Below, one piece after another: positions 9,988-19,629 of a stretch of DNA of 64,000 bases. How positions within the stretch are numbered: position 1 is the stretch's first letter; every line of letters begins with the position of its first letter. The stretch is from Govania unica. Its GTDB lineage: Bacteria > Pseudomonadota > Alphaproteobacteria > Sphingomonadales > Govanellaceae. A model generated the notes under the pieces. That model ran no database searches. It saw nothing but the letters and a program-made list of their open reading frames with translations, and was not told the origin of the DNA. The DNA lies in assembly GCF_027920805.1 (NCBI RefSeq), contig NZ_JANWOI010000004.1, positions 496,001-560,000 on the forward strand, given 5' to 3'. The position numbers and the translations under genes were made by a program.

Positions 9988-11024
9988 GCGAGGACAGACT
10001 GATCGCGGCCAAACGTCAGGATGAGGATGCCGATAATTCCATCCGCCCGGCGCGGCTTGATGATTTCATCGGCCAGAAACAGGCGCGGGAAAATCTGCGG
10101 GTGTTCATCAGTGCGGCGCGCCAGCGGGGCGAGGCGCTGGACCATGTGCTGTTTTACGGTCCGCCCGGATTGGGCAAGACCACCTTGGCGCAGATTCTGG
10201 CGCGGGAGCTTGGGGTCAATTTTCGCGCGACCTCGGGCCCGGTGATCGCGAAAGCCGGGGATCTTGCGGCGCTTCTGACCAATCTTGAGCAGAACGATAT
10301 TCTGTTCATCGATGAAATCCATCGCCTCAATCCGGCGGTGGAGGAAATTCTCTATCCGGCCATGGAGGATTTTCAGCTGGATCTGATGATCGGGGAGGGG
10401 CCGTCGGCGCGTTCGGTGCGGATCGATCTGCCGCGCTTTACGCTGGTTGGGGCAACCACGCGGTCGGGCCTGATCACCAAGCCGTTGCGCGATCGCTTTG
10501 GTATTCCGACCCGGCTTGAGTTCTATACGCCGGATGAGCTTGAGGAAATCGTGCGCCGCGGTGCCCGCATCCTTGAGGTGGCCATGACTGATGATGGGGC
10601 GCGGGAAGTGGCCAACCGGGCCCGTGGCACGCCGCGCGTGGCTGGACGGTTGCTGCGCCGGGTGCGCGATTTTGCTCTTGTTGCGGGGGCGAAACAAATT
10701 GATGCGCGGGTGGCCGACGGGGCGCTGTTGCGGCTTGAGGTGGATGCGCGCGGGCTTGATGCCATGGATCACCGCTATCTGAAATGCATTGGCATTGATT
10801 ACGGCGGCGGCCCGGTCGGGGTGGAGACCCTGTCGGCGGCGCTGTCGGAGCCGCGCGACGCCATCGAAGACATCATCGAGCCCTATCTGATGCAGCAGGG
10901 CTTTGTGCAGCGGACGCCGCGCGGCCGCATGCTGTCGCAGAAAGGCTATGGTCATATCGGCCTGACGCCGCCCGCAGCGGCCCGAGCCCCGCAACTGGAT
11001 CTCCTGCCCGGAGATGAGGCGTGA
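9984..11024 (+). CDS. ruvB: Holliday junction helicase motor RuvB
   Basis: A 346-residue AAA+ ATPase driving branch migration. Walker A is GPPGLGKTT (59-67), Walker B is [10 protein letters not shown], the sensor stretch is [18 protein letters not shown], and the C-terminal winged helix contains the [12 protein letters not shown] motif. The length is standard. It is followed with overlap (GTGAGC) by ybgC, placing the tol-pal cluster directly behind ruvCAB, as in many alphaproteobacteria. Confidence 0.97.
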   Translation: MSEDRLIAAKRQDEDADNSIRPARLDDFIGQKQARENLRVFISAARQRGEALDHVLFYGPPGLGKTTLAQILARELGVNFRATSGPVIAKAGDLAALLTNLEQNDILFIDEIHRLNPAVEEILYPAMEDFQLDLMIGEGPSARSVRIDLPRFTLVGATTRSGLITKPLRDRFGIPTRLEFYTPDELEEIVRRGARILEVAMTDDGAREVANRARGTPRVAGRLLRRVRDFALVAGAKQIDARVADGALLRLEVDARGLDAMDHRYLKCIGIDYGGGPVGVETLSAALSEPRDAIEDIIEPYLMQQGFVQRTPRGRMLSQKGYGHIGLTPPAAARAPQLDLLPGDEA

Positions 11025-11449
11025 GCGGACGTATCGAAGATAAGGTCCATCTGCTGCCGATCCGGGTCTATTATGAAGATACAGACGCTGGAGGTATTGT
11101 CTTTTATGCCAATTATCTCAAATACATGGAGCGCGGGCGGTCGGACTTTCTCCGGCTTCTCGGGGTCGATCAGCGGGCGTTGATTGCGGGAAGCGAAGAT
11201 GGCCCTCTGTTCTTCGTGGTGCGCCGCGTCGAGTTGGACTATCTTCGCCCCGCAAAGTTTGACGATATGGTTGAGGTGCGTACGAAATTCCTGTCCGTGG
11301 CTGGCGCGTCCGCCGTCATGGCGCAGGAGGTCTGGCGCGGGGATGAGCTTTTGGTGCGCGGCAGCGTGACGATCGCGGCCATTGGCGACAGTGGCGCGCC
11401 AAGACGCTTTCCGCGCCCGCTCCGCCATATTTTCAACATGCTTCTATGA
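11021..11449 (+). CDS. ybgC: Tol-Pal-associated acyl-CoA thioesterase
   Basis: A 142-residue hot-dog-fold thioesterase of the YbgC family. The signature [25 protein letters not shown] is present with its catalytic aspartate and the HHED-like helix region. It hydrolyses short acyl-CoA or acyl-ACP and is routinely the first gene of the tol-pal locus, where a link to phospholipid metabolism has been proposed. The GTG start overlaps the ruvB stop. About 60 nt separate it from tolQ. Confidence 0.93.
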   Translation: MSGRIEDKVHLLPIRVYYEDTDAGGIVFYANYLKYMERGRSDFLRLLGVDQRALIAGSEDGPLFFVVRRVELDYLRPAKFDDMVEVRTKFLSVAGASAVMAQEVWRGDELLVRGSVTIAAIGDSGAPRRFPRPLRHIFNMLL

Positions 11450-11510
11450 TGGATTGCCCCGCAAGGGATTATATTTCCACCAGTTTGCAGACTTAAGAAA
11501 GTTGTGGCCT

Positions 11511-12230
11511 ATGTCGGATGTGGTAAGCGCGACGGATCTCGGTGGAACAATGACCGATTTCTCGATCATGGCATTGTTTATGCAGGCGGATATCGTCGTC
11601 AAGGCGGTTATGATCGTGCTGCTTTTGGCCTCAGTCGGCTGTTGGGCCATCATTGTCGAAAAGCTTCGCAACCTCAGAACGGTGACGCGCAAAGCCGATA
11701 TGTTCGAGGACGAGTTCTGGTCCGGGCGCTCGCTTGAGAGCCTTTATGAGCGGGTGCGCAACAATCCCGATCACCCGCTCGCCATGCTGTTCGTGGCGGC
11801 GATGCGGGAATGGCAGCGCTCGGTCGGACAGACGTCGGGTCTGGCCAAGACCATGGGCTTGCAGGACCGTATTTCAAAGGTCATGCGGGTGACCGTGACG
11901 CGGGAAATGGAACGGCTTGAAGGCTATATGAATTTTCTGGCGACCGTAGGTTCGACTGCGCCGTTTGTCGGCCTGTTCGGGACGGTCTGGGGCATCATGA
12001 ACAGCTTCAAGTCCATCGCCATGAGCCATGACACCTCGCTTGCGGTGGTGGCGCCGGGTATTGCCGAGGCGCTGTTCGCCACCGCTCTTGGCCTTGTTGC
12101 GGCCATTCCGGCGGTTGTGGCTTATAATAAGATTTCGGGCGATATCGGCCGTTATGCCAATCGTCTCGATGGCTTTGCCGACGAGTTCGGCACGTTGTTG
12201 TCGCGTCAGCTTGATGAAGGGGCGCACTAA
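11511..12230 (+). CDS. tolQ: Tol-Pal system protein TolQ
   Basis: A 239-residue inner-membrane protein of the MotA/TolQ/ExbB family; with TolR it forms the proton-driven motor of the Tol-Pal complex. Three membrane segments are visible: ~23-45 (ADIVVKAVMIVLLLASVGCW), ~137-157 (ATVGSTAPFVGLFGTVWG) and ~175-200 (GIAEALFATALGLVAAIPAV). The ATG at 11511 (MSDVVSATD) is used; an upstream in-frame start would run back into ybgC. The stop overlaps tolR (TAATG). Confidence 0.95.
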   Translation: MSDVVSATDLGGTMTDFSIMALFMQADIVVKAVMIVLLLASVGCWAIIVEKLRNLRTVTRKADMFEDEFWSGRSLESLYERVRNNPDHPLAMLFVAAMREWQRSVGQTSGLAKTMGLQDRISKVMRVTVTREMERLEGYMNFLATVGSTAPFVGLFGTVWGIMNSFKSIAMSHDTSLAVVAPGIAEALFATALGLVAAIPAVVAYNKISGDIGRYANRLDGFADEFGTLLSRQLDEGAH

Positions 12231-12685
12231 TGGGTTCCCAGTTCCAGGGGCCGCGATCCGGCGGGGGCGGCTATTACCGCCGCCGCGCGCGTCCGATGAG
12301 CGACATCAACGTGACGCCGATGGTGGACGTCATGCTGGTGCTGCTTATCGTGTTCATGGTGGCGGCGCCGCTGTTGACCGTCGGGATCGACGTCAATCTG
12401 CCGAAGACCAGTGCCCGTCCCATGCAGGAGGATAGCAAGCCGCTGGCGGTCTCCATCGACGCCAAGGGCAACGTCTATATCCAGGACGAGCAGGTGGCGC
12501 TTGATGAGCTGGCCCCGCGCCTGTCGGCCATTGCTGATTCAAAGCGCGACAGCCGCATCTATGTACGTGGCGACGAAAAGACGAGTTATGGCCGCGTGGC
12601 CGAGGTGATGGGGGCGCTGAATGGCGCCGGATTCACCAAGGTCGCCCTGGTCACCTCGCCGCCGCCGCCGCAGAAGAAAAAGTAA
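12230..12685 (+). CDS. tolR: Tol-Pal system protein TolR
   Basis: A 151-residue ExbD/TolR protein: a short cytoplasmic Gly/Arg-rich N-terminus, one membrane helix (~27-50) with the proton-carrying aspartate in DINVTPMVDVMLVLLIVF, then a periplasmic domain (VDVNLPKTSARPMQ... to the C-terminal APVTSPPPPQ-like tail). Works with TolQ to energise TolA. The reading frame is linked to tolQ by a one-base overlap. Confidence 0.95.
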   Translation: MGSQFQGPRSGGGGYYRRRARPMSDINVTPMVDVMLVLLIVFMVAAPLLTVGIDVNLPKTSARPMQEDSKPLAVSIDAKGNVYIQDEQVALDELAPRLSAIADSKRDSRIYVRGDEKTSYGRVAEVMGALNGAGFTKVALVTSPPPPQKKK

Positions 12686-12709
12686 CCGTTCGTCCAGAAA
12701 GCGCCAGCG

Positions 12710-13591
12710 TTGCGTAAAGCGATAATCATATCGGCCGTTGGGCATCTGATCGTCATCCTGGTGGCGATGTTCGGCATTCCGCATTTCATGACCCGCGAGT
12801 TCGTCGAGCCCGCGATCGTTCCCGTCGATCTCGTGCAGGAGATCAGCGAGGATGCGAGCGCGCCGCCGCCGAAGGCCGAGCTTGACCCAAAGCAGCAGCT
12901 TGAAACCGAGCCCAGTCCGGAACTGAAGCCGGAGACGCCGGAAGAGGCGAAGCCGCAACCGAAGCCCGAGCCGCAGACTGCCGCCGAAGAGCCGCAGACG
13001 CCCGAGGACGTGGTGCCGGAAATGAAGCCCGAGCCCGAGAAAAAAGAAGAAAAGCCCAAGCCCAAGACGCCTGAAGTGACGCCGCAGCGGCGCCCCGATC
13101 AGCCGCAGAAGAAATTCGACCCGACCAAGCTTTCGGCGCTTCTCGATAAGCGGATCAAGGAAGATACGCCGGACGAAAAGACCGAAAAGAAACTGGACGT
13201 GAGCCAGATTCTGAAGCGCACCTCGCCGGTGCAAAGCGACAGCCCGTCGCGCACGCCCATGGATAAGGCGCGCATCGCGGCCAATCTTCAGGGGCTGATC
13301 CGGGCTCAGGTGGAACCCTGCTGGACAGTACCTGCCGGCGCGCGCCTGGCCGAGAACCTGCAGGTGCGTATCCGCATCTGGTTGCAGCCCAATGGGGCGC
13401 TGGCCAGGGCTCCGGAAATCGTCGATAGTGGACGCATGAATATGGCTGGCCAGGAAGGTTTCCGCGCCGCCGCCGACAGCGCCCGCCGGGCCGTGCAGCG
13501 CTGTGCGCCTTTGAAACTACCGCCGGATACCTATGATATCTGGCGCGATACCGAGCTGATTTTCGACCCCAAAGATATGCTTGGAGGGTAA
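12710..13591 (+). CDS. tolA: Tol-Pal system protein TolA
   Basis: A 293-residue TonB/TolA-like protein: an N-terminal membrane anchor ([18 protein letters not shown]), a long Pro/Glu/Lys-rich periplasm-spanning segment (~45-150), and a C-terminal domain (~190-293) with [13 protein letters not shown] and [13 protein letters not shown], the two cysteines typical of TolA domain III. It transmits proton-motive force from TolQR to TolB/Pal during outer-membrane constriction. The start codon is TTG at 12710, 24 nt after tolR. TonB was considered and rejected because of context and the TolA-type C-terminus. Confidence 0.92.
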   Translation: MRKAIIISAVGHLIVILVAMFGIPHFMTREFVEPAIVPVDLVQEISEDASAPPPKAELDPKQQLETEPSPELKPETPEEAKPQPKPEPQTAAEEPQTPEDVVPEMKPEPEKKEEKPKPKTPEVTPQRRPDQPQKKFDPTKLSALLDKRIKEDTPDEKTEKKLDVSQILKRTSPVQSDSPSRTPMDKARIAANLQGLIRAQVEPCWTVPAGARLAENLQVRIRIWLQPNGALARAPEIVDSGRMNMAGQEGFRAAADSARRAVQRCAPLKLPPDTYDIWRDTELIFDPKDMLGG

Positions 13592-13598
13592 TACTGAC

Positions 13599-14990
13599 AT
13601 GGTTGCTGATCGCGGCGCAGACATCGCCCGTTTTAAAGTCTCATCTGTGGTTTCAGGGCTCTGCCTTGTCCTTGCCGCGTTTTTCCTGATCGCGGTTCCG
13701 GCTCCGGCCTGGGCGGTGCTCAAGGTGGATATCACCAAGGGCAATGTCGACCCGCTGCCGATCGCCATCACGGCGTTCACGGGCGTGGCGGCTGAAAAGA
13801 CGCTGGAAGGTGGCACGGATGAGATCGGGCGCAATATTGCCGGGGTGATCACCAACAACCTCGCGCGGTCGGGCCTGTTTCGCACCATCGATCCGAAAGC
13901 CTTCATCAACGCCGGTGAAACGCCGGGCGGACGGCCCAATTTCGGCAACTGGCGCGGGATCGGGGCGCAGGCCCTGGTGACCGGTCAGGTGCAGTTGCAG
14001 ACGGACGGCCGCTTGCGGGTCGAATTTCGCCTGTGGGACGTTTATGGCGAAAGCCAGATGACCGGTTTGCAGTATTTCTCGGCCCCGCGCACCTGGCGAC
14101 AGGTGGCCCATATGGTGTCGGACGCGATCTATAAGCGTCTGACCGGGGAAGACGGCTATTTCAACACCCGCATCGTTTATATTTCCGAAAGCGGCCCCAT
14201 GAACAAGCGCGAGAAGCGTTTGGCTATCATGGATCAGGACGGCTACAACCACCGCTTTCTGACCTCGGGCAAGGATCTGGTGCTGACGCCGCGATTCTCG
14301 CCGACGGCGCAGGAAATCACCTATATGGCCTATTACAATAATCGGCCGCGGGTTTACCTTTACAATATCGACACCGGGACCCAGGAACTTCTGGGCGACT
14401 ATCCGGGCATGACCTTTGCCCCGCGCTTCGCACCGGACGGCAACAAGGTTATCTTCTCGATGGCGGCGAGCGGCAATACGGATATCTATGAAATGGATCT
14501 CCGCACCCGCAAATCGCGGCGTCTGACGGCCGATCCGAACATCGACACCTCGCCGAGCTATTCGCCGGACGGTCAGGAAATCGTATTCAACTCGGACCGT
14601 GGCGGCACCCAGCAGCTTTATGTGATGGATGCGAACGGCGGCAACGTGCGGCGGATCAGCTTTGGTGATGGCCGCTATGCGACGCCGGTGTGGTCGCCGC
14701 GCGGGGATTTGATCGCATTCACAAAACAGTCCAAAGGACGTTTTTACATTGGCGTCATGAGGCCTGACGGCAAAGGCGAGCGGCTGTTGACCGAAAGCTT
14801 CATGGAAGAAGGGCCGACATGGGCGCCGAACGGACGTGTGATCATATTCTACCGTAAAGATCCCTATGATCGGAACGGCAAGGGCGGGGCGACAAGTCTT
14901 TGGTCTGTAGACTTGACAGGGTATAATCTTCGCAAGATTATCACGCCGCTCGACGCCTCGGACCCGGCATGGTCGCCCTTGCTAAGGTGA
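13599..14990 (+). CDS. tolB: Tol-Pal system beta-propeller protein TolB
   Basis: A periplasmic protein of ~463 residues. A cleavable signal peptide (hydrophobic core [19 protein letters not shown]) is followed by an N-terminal domain ([20 protein letters not shown]) that binds Pal/TolA and a six-bladed propeller with repeated TWSPDG-type blades ([50 protein letters not shown]). The ATG at 13599 follows a GGAGGG at 13583; an in-frame TTG at 13581 is less likely. The gene sits between tolA and pal. Confidence 0.95.
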   Translation: MVADRGADIARFKVSSVVSGLCLVLAAFFLIAVPAPAWAVLKVDITKGNVDPLPIAITAFTGVAAEKTLEGGTDEIGRNIAGVITNNLARSGLFRTIDPKAFINAGETPGGRPNFGNWRGIGAQALVTGQVQLQTDGRLRVEFRLWDVYGESQMTGLQYFSAPRTWRQVAHMVSDAIYKRLTGEDGYFNTRIVYISESGPMNKREKRLAIMDQDGYNHRFLTSGKDLVLTPRFSPTAQEITYMAYYNNRPRVYLYNIDTGTQELLGDYPGMTFAPRFAPDGNKVIFSMAASGNTDIYEMDLRTRKSRRLTADPNIDTSPSYSPDGQEIVFNSDRGGTQQLYVMDANGGNVRRISFGDGRYATPVWSPRGDLIAFTKQSKGRFYIGVMRPDGKGERLLTESFMEEGPTWAPNGRVIIFYRKDPYDRNGKGGATSLWSVDLTGYNLRKIITPLDASDPAWSPLLR

Positions 14991-15176
14991 CAGGTCGCGC
15001 TTATAGTGTTACAGCGTTGAGAGAAATTTAGAATCAGCGATATGTCTTTAAAAGGGGATGTACGTTGAGGACTTTCCTGAACTCGTAAAATGAGAATTGA
15101 TGTCTGGCTGGGGGCTTGCCCAAAAACCATTCAGTAATCAGGCTCGGACAAAAACACTTTGGAAGGAACTCCCGAA

Positions 15177-15695
15177 ATGCTTCAGAGAAGCTTTGGTCTT
15201 AAAGTCCTCCTCGTGGGGGCAACGACTCTTCTGCTGGCCGCTTGCGCCAACACCCAGAAGAAACAGCCGACCACGCAGGAAACTGCTCCGGCTCCTATTG
15301 CGCAGCCGCAGCCTGCTCCCGCTCCGGTTGGTCCGGTTCCTGGCAGCCAGGAAGATCTGAACCAGACCGCTGGCGATCGTATTTTCTTCTCGTTCGACAA
15401 GTATGACCTTGACGATGCAGCACAGGCCACGCTGCGCAAGCAGGGTGAATGGCTGAAGAAATATCCTTCGGTCAGCGTGATCGTCGAAGGTCACTGTGAC
15501 GAACGCGGCACCCGCGAGTACAACCTTGCCCTCGGCGAGCGTCGTGCGAATGCCGCTAAGAACTACCTCGTGGCACTTGGCCTTGACGCCAGCCGCCTCG
15601 AAACCGTCAGCTACGGCAAAGAGCGCCCGGCTGTCGTCGGCAACGACGAGAGCGCCTGGTCGCAAAACCGTCGCGACGTGATGGTTGTGAAATAA
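15177..15695 (+). CDS. pal: peptidoglycan-associated lipoprotein Pal
   Basis: A 172-residue outer-membrane lipoprotein. The signal peptide ends at lipobox LLAAC (Cys23), followed by a Gln/Pro/Ala linker and an OmpA-type peptidoglycan-binding domain (~65-172) with IFFSFDKYDLDD and VEGHCDERGTREYNLALGER. It anchors the outer membrane to the wall and interacts with TolB. The ATG at 15177 has a strong GGAAGGA upstream. About 185 nt separate it from tolB, so pal probably has its own promoter; a strong terminator follows. Confidence 0.96.
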   Translation: MLQRSFGLKVLLVGATTLLLAACANTQKKQPTTQETAPAPIAQPQPAPAPVGPVPGSQEDLNQTAGDRIFFSFDKYDLDDAAQATLRKQGEWLKKYPSVSVIVEGHCDERGTREYNLALGERRANAAKNYLVALGLDASRLETVSYGKERPAVVGNDESAWSQNRRDVMVVK

Positions 15696-15722
15696 GCTTC
15701 ACAGCTTTCGCTTGAGCTACCG

Positions 15723-15760
15723 GAACCCGCGTCCTGCAAAGGACGCGGGTTCTTGGTTTT
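15723..15760 (+). terminator. intrinsic terminator after pal
   Basis: Perfect 12-bp stem GAACCCGCGTCC / GGACGCGGGTTC (15723-15734 and 15741-15752) with a 6-nt loop, followed by TTGGTTTT. It should end most tol-pal transcripts before cpoB. Confidence 0.88.
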
Positions 15761-15896
15761 AAAGGGCATCAATTGGCCCCTTGCATTTACTGAAACGGGC
15801 ACGCTATAGCCATAATCTCGGGCTAGTGTCGTCAGCCGCTGTTCGGTGGATCAAGATCGGGGCCTCACTGCGGGCCAGAGTTCAGGGAGAGAGTCC

Positions 15897-16781
15897 ATGG
15901 GGTTGTCCATATCTGTTGTGCGCGGCGCATTCCTCGCGGTCGTGGTGGCCGGGATGGTTGTCTGCATGGCCTGTCCGGCCTCGGCGCAGGATGTTGGCAA
16001 GCGGGTCGACAAGCTTGAAAAAGAACTGACGGCGGTTCAGCGCAAGGTGTTTGGCCGCGGTTATGTTCCGCCGGTGGACGAGGGCGAACCCGAAGCTCCG
16101 GTGGCGAACCCGCTGGCCGATATGGATGTGCGGGTCAATTCGATTGAAAGCCGCCTGCAGCAACTGACCGGGCAGGTGGAGGAATTGCGCCACAAGAACG
16201 ATGAACTGGCGCATCGTCTTGAAAGCTTCATGTCGGATACGGAATTCCGTTTCAACAGCCTTGAGGGCAAGGGTGGCACGGGGGGCGGCACGGCCTCGGC
16301 CGGTGGCGGCATGACGGAAACTGAAGGTGGCGGTTATGGCGAGCCCGCAGCCTCTGGCGGGGCAGCGACGGCCAGCACCGGCGGGGCGCTGCCGAGCGGG
16401 ACGCCGATTGAAAAATACAATTACGCCTATGCGCTGCTCAGCAAGGGCAAATATCCGGAAGCCCAAAGCGCGTTCCAGAGCTTCCTCGCCCAGAACCCGA
16501 AGGATGAGCTGGCGGGCAGTGCCAATTATTGGCTGGGTCAGACCTATTTCGTGCGCGGTCAATATGATCAGGCCGCCAAGGTCTTTCTTGAAGGCTATCA
16601 GGCCTATCCGAAAAGCGCCAAGGCGCCGGATTACCTGCTGAAGATCGGGATCTCGCTGACCAAGATCAAACAGACCCAGGATGCCTGCGCCGTGTTCGCC
16701 GAACTGAAAACCCGCTTCCCCAATTCGCCTGCTGCGAAAGATCGCATGCCGGCGGAAAAAAAGGTGGCGGGCTGTAAGTAA
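15897..16781 (+). CDS. cpoB: cell division coordinator CpoB (YbgF)
   Basis: A 294-residue periplasmic protein: a signal peptide (core AFLAVVVAGMVVCMACPASA), a coiled-coil trimerisation region (~30-115), a Gly/Ser/Ala-rich linker, and a C-terminal TPR domain (~170-290: YNYAYALLSKGKYPEAQ, GSANYWLGQTYFVRGQYDQA). In E. coli CpoB coordinates PBP1B activity with Tol-driven outer-membrane constriction. The ATG at 15897 follows GGGAGAG; it stands alone after the pal terminator, so it has its own promoter in the 15761-15890 gap. Confidence 0.92.
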   Translation: MGLSISVVRGAFLAVVVAGMVVCMACPASAQDVGKRVDKLEKELTAVQRKVFGRGYVPPVDEGEPEAPVANPLADMDVRVNSIESRLQQLTGQVEELRHKNDELAHRLESFMSDTEFRFNSLEGKGGTGGGTASAGGGMTETEGGGYGEPAASGGAATASTGGALPSGTPIEKYNYAYALLSKGKYPEAQSAFQSFLAQNPKDELAGSANYWLGQTYFVRGQYDQAAKVFLEGYQAYPKSAKAPDYLLKIGISLTKIKQTQDACAVFAELKTRFPNSPAAKDRMPAEKKVAGCK

Positions 16782-17225
16782 GCCGGACTGGTGTTCGAGC
16801 GGAACCGTGGAGTGTGGGTGTTCGCGAAAAAATAGCTTGCCGTAAGTAGTAGGCGGTCCCGGCCGTCATCGCGAGCCGCGTTAGCGGCGTGGCGATCCAG
16901 ATCTTGGGCCGCGCTCCCGGGTGGTGGCGAGACTGGATTGCTTCGGCAGATGCCTCGCAATGACGGATGGGGCGTGGTTTACCCGGCTGCTTATTCGCCT
17001 GCTGCTGAAGATGGCATGCGGGTGGCGTTCCTGCGGTGGAACCGTGAAGTGCCGGTGTTTGGACTTGGCAATGAGGCGGTTGTCATCGCGAGCCGCGTTC
17101 GCGGCGTGGCGATCCAGATCTTGGGCCGCTCCGGCTGGACGGATGGGGCGTGGTTATGCCGGTTTACTTCGTGGGGCGGCTGTGGAACAAAAGTCTGATG
17201 AAACGGACAAGCGGAGTTCTACGGC
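16782..17225. repeat. intergenic palindromic repeats, degenerate tandem duplication
   Basis: A 444-nt gap without a credible gene. Two copies of a TCATCGCGAGCCGCGTT-type element lie at ~16865-16967 and ~17084-17150, sharing ...GCGGCGTGGCGATCCAGATC. They are flanked by similar sequence (GCGGAACCGTGG near 16799, GTGGAACCGTGAAG near 17036; GACGGATGGGGCGTGG at 16962 and 17138). The second copy lacks ~45 nt of the first. Related units recur at 38795-39150. Short ORFs here follow the repeats and look spurious. Confidence 0.7.
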
Positions 17226-18266
17226 ATGAAGATGAGAAATCTGGGGCGCACCGGGCTTAGGGTCAGCGAGATCTGTCTGGGCAGCATGACCTGGGGGCGG
17301 CAGAATTCTGAGGCTGAGGGGCATGCACAGCTGGATTATGCCGTGGCGCAGGGGGTTAATTTCATTGATACGGCGGAAATGTATCCGGTGCCGCGGGACC
17401 CTGACTATTACGGCCGCACCGAGGAGGTTATTGGCAGCTGGCTGCAGGGGCGGGGTGATCGGGATAAGCTGATTATTGCCACCAAAGTGTCGGGGCCGCG
17501 TATGACGCCGACCATTCGCCCCGGCCAGGTGCGGCTTGATCGGGCCAACATCATGGCGGCGGTGGACGCGAGCCTTAAGCGGCTCAGGACCGATTATATC
17601 GATCTCTATCAGACCCATTGGCCGGAGCGGCCGTCGAATTTTTTTGGCACGCTTGGGGTGACCGAGCTGCGCGATCGTCCGGATATGGTGCCGATCGAGG
17701 AGACGCTTGAGGCGCTCGATGCGCTGGTCAAGGCGGGCAAGGTGCGCCATCTCGGGGTGTCGAACGAAACGTCCTGGGGACTGATGCGGCATCTCCATCA
17801 TGGCGAGCGGGCTGGGCTCGCGCGGATCGAGACCATCCAGAATCCCTATAGTCTGCTCAATCGCAGTTTCGAGATCGGCTTGTCGGAAATCGCGCTGCGG
17901 GAGGAGGTCGGCTTGCTGGCTTATTCTCCCCTGGGCATGGGCGCTTTGAGTGGCAAATATCTGAATGGCGCGAAACCCGAGGGGGCGCGGTTCACGTTGT
18001 TTGCGGATTTCAATCGCTATCAGACCCCGAGCGGGATCCAGGCGATCGAGAAATATGTGGCGCTCGCCCGGAAATACGGGCTGGTGCCGGAACAGATGGC
18101 TATCGCCTTCACGCTCACGCGGCCGTTCATCGCGGCGACCATCATCGGGGCCACCAGTCTCGATCAGCTGAAGATCGACCTGAAGGCAGCGGAGGTCGAG
18201 CTTGGCGATGAGATCATGGCCGAGATCGAGGCCATCCATCGGGAGCATGTGATCCCTTGTCCCTGA
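17226..18266 (+). CDS. aldo/keto reductase (Tas-like)
   Basis: A 346-residue (beta/alpha)8 NADPH-dependent oxidoreductase, closest in pattern to E. coli Tas. The catalytic tetrad is visible: D48 and Y53 (FIDTAEMYP), K87 (IIATKVSGP) and the histidine in YQTHWPERP. The coenzyme region near the C-terminus (AATIIGATSLDQLK) is intact. Its substrate is unknown. It lies between cpoB and tilS, which are normally neighbours in alphaproteobacteria, so it is probably an insertion into that order. Its last bases overlap tilS. Confidence 0.92.
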   Translation: MKMRNLGRTGLRVSEICLGSMTWGRQNSEAEGHAQLDYAVAQGVNFIDTAEMYPVPRDPDYYGRTEEVIGSWLQGRGDRDKLIIATKVSGPRMTPTIRPGQVRLDRANIMAAVDASLKRLRTDYIDLYQTHWPERPSNFFGTLGVTELRDRPDMVPIEETLEALDALVKAGKVRHLGVSNETSWGLMRHLHHGERAGLARIETIQNPYSLLNRSFEIGLSEIALREEVGLLAYSPLGMGALSGKYLNGAKPEGARFTLFADFNRYQTPSGIQAIEKYVALARKYGLVPEQMAIAFTLTRPFIAATIIGATSLDQLKIDLKAAEVELGDEIMAEIEAIHREHVIPCP

Positions 18267-19495
18267 GCGACGACGATTTCGCCCGGCTGATGGCGCCCCT
18301 TGGTCCGTTCGAGACCGCGCCACGGTTGGCGGTGGCGCTGTCTGGCGGGGCGGATTCTATGGCGTTGGTGCTGCTGGCGGATGCCTGGGCGCGGGCGCGT
18401 GGGGGAATGGTGCTGGCGCTGACGGTCGATCATGGGTTGCGGGCGGATTCTGCGGCGGAGGCGGCCGGGGTTGCGGCGCGCATGGCGGCGTTGGGCATTG
18501 CCCATGAGACGTTGGTCTGGAGCGGTGAAAAGCCCCGGCGCGGCGTGCAGATGCGGGCGCGGGAGGCACGCTATGAGCTGATGCTCGGGGCCTGCCGGGC
18601 GCGCGGGATTCTGCATCTGCTGGTGGGCCATCATGCCGGGGATCAGGCCGAGACGGTGGCGATCCGGGCTGAACGGGGCAGTGGGACTGCGGGGCTTCAG
18701 GGCATGACGGCGATATCGCCGCCGCCGCTGCCGGGGCCACGCTGGCCACGCCTTCTCAGGCCGTTGCTGACGGTGCCGAAGGTGGCGCTTGAGGCTTATC
18801 TCCGGGCGCGGGGGGAGGACTGGATCGAGGATCCGTCCAACCATAATCCGGCCTATGCCCGCGTGCGGGTGCGTCAGGGTATGGATGAGGTCGAAGCGGC
18901 GCGGTGGCGGGTGGCGGCGGACGCGGCGCGCGAGGCGGCGACGCTTGAGGCGCGCGATCTTGGGCCGCTTCTGGTGCGCGATGTGGTGCTGCATCCGGCG
19001 GGGTTCGCGCAATTGGCGGCACCGCCGTTTCTGGATCCTGAATTGCGTCGGGCGGCCTGGCAGGCGGTTTTGATGACGGTGGGCGGGTTGACCTATCCGC
19101 CGCGTGGGGAGGATCTTGACCGGCTGATGGCGCGGGTGACGCGGCTGGATTTTCGCGGGGCGACGCTGGGCGGTTGCCGGATCGAGACGGGTGTGGGCCG
19201 GTGGCGGGTCCTGCGCGAGGAGGCTCTGGCCGATGAGCAGACGGCGTTTCAGGACGGCATGATGTGGGACGGGCGGTTTCGTCTGAGCGGTGACGCTGAG
19301 GGGCTGGTGGTTCGACGTTTTGCGGGCGGTGACATTCCGGGGCTTCCGGCGGCGGTGCGGCGATCCCTGCCGGGGTTGTGGGATGGCGACAGATGCCTGG
19401 GGCTGCCGGTGATGGACGGGGTGGCCATTCCGGAAAATTTGCTGCGACGCGGCATTTTTGCCTGTTTTCAACCAGCTCGCGCCTTATTTTATTGA
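18257..19495 (+). CDS. tilS: tRNA(Ile)-lysidine synthase
   Basis: A 412-residue N-type PP-loop ATPase that converts C34 of tRNA-Ile(CAU) to lysidine, giving AUA decoding; essential in most bacteria. The PP-loop SGGADSMAL is at 29-37, followed by TVDHGLR, GHHAGDQAET and the RPLLTVPK motif. The TTG at 18257 overlaps the aldo/keto reductase by 10 nt; the ATG at 18290 would start before the PP-loop too, but drops ten residues. ftsH follows ~135 nt later, the usual order. Confidence 0.92.
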   Translation: MSLSDDDFARLMAPLGPFETAPRLAVALSGGADSMALVLLADAWARARGGMVLALTVDHGLRADSAAEAAGVAARMAALGIAHETLVWSGEKPRRGVQMRAREARYELMLGACRARGILHLLVGHHAGDQAETVAIRAERGSGTAGLQGMTAISPPPLPGPRWPRLLRPLLTVPKVALEAYLRARGEDWIEDPSNHNPAYARVRVRQGMDEVEAARWRVAADAAREAATLEARDLGPLLVRDVVLHPAGFAQLAAPPFLDPELRRAAWQAVLMTVGGLTYPPRGEDLDRLMARVTRLDFRGATLGGCRIETGVGRWRVLREEALADEQTAFQDGMMWDGRFRLSGDAEGLVVRRFAGGDIPGLPAAVRRSLPGLWDGDRCLGLPVMDGVAIPENLLRRGIFACFQPARALFY

Positions 19496-19629
19496 ATTCA
19501 GAGCGTCTTTCTTGACGATCGGCCGCTTTTCTGCGGCTCGCTGCTTGTTTGCGGTTTGGAAAGCACCTATTTATTAGGTTGGTTTTTGCCTGGCCGCTTG
19601 GGGTCTGGCGGAGAAGGAAGCTCGACACC

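Noticed and set aside
12710-13591. TonB instead of TolA
   Set aside because: Position between tolR and tolB and the cysteine-bearing TolA-type C-terminus favour TolA.
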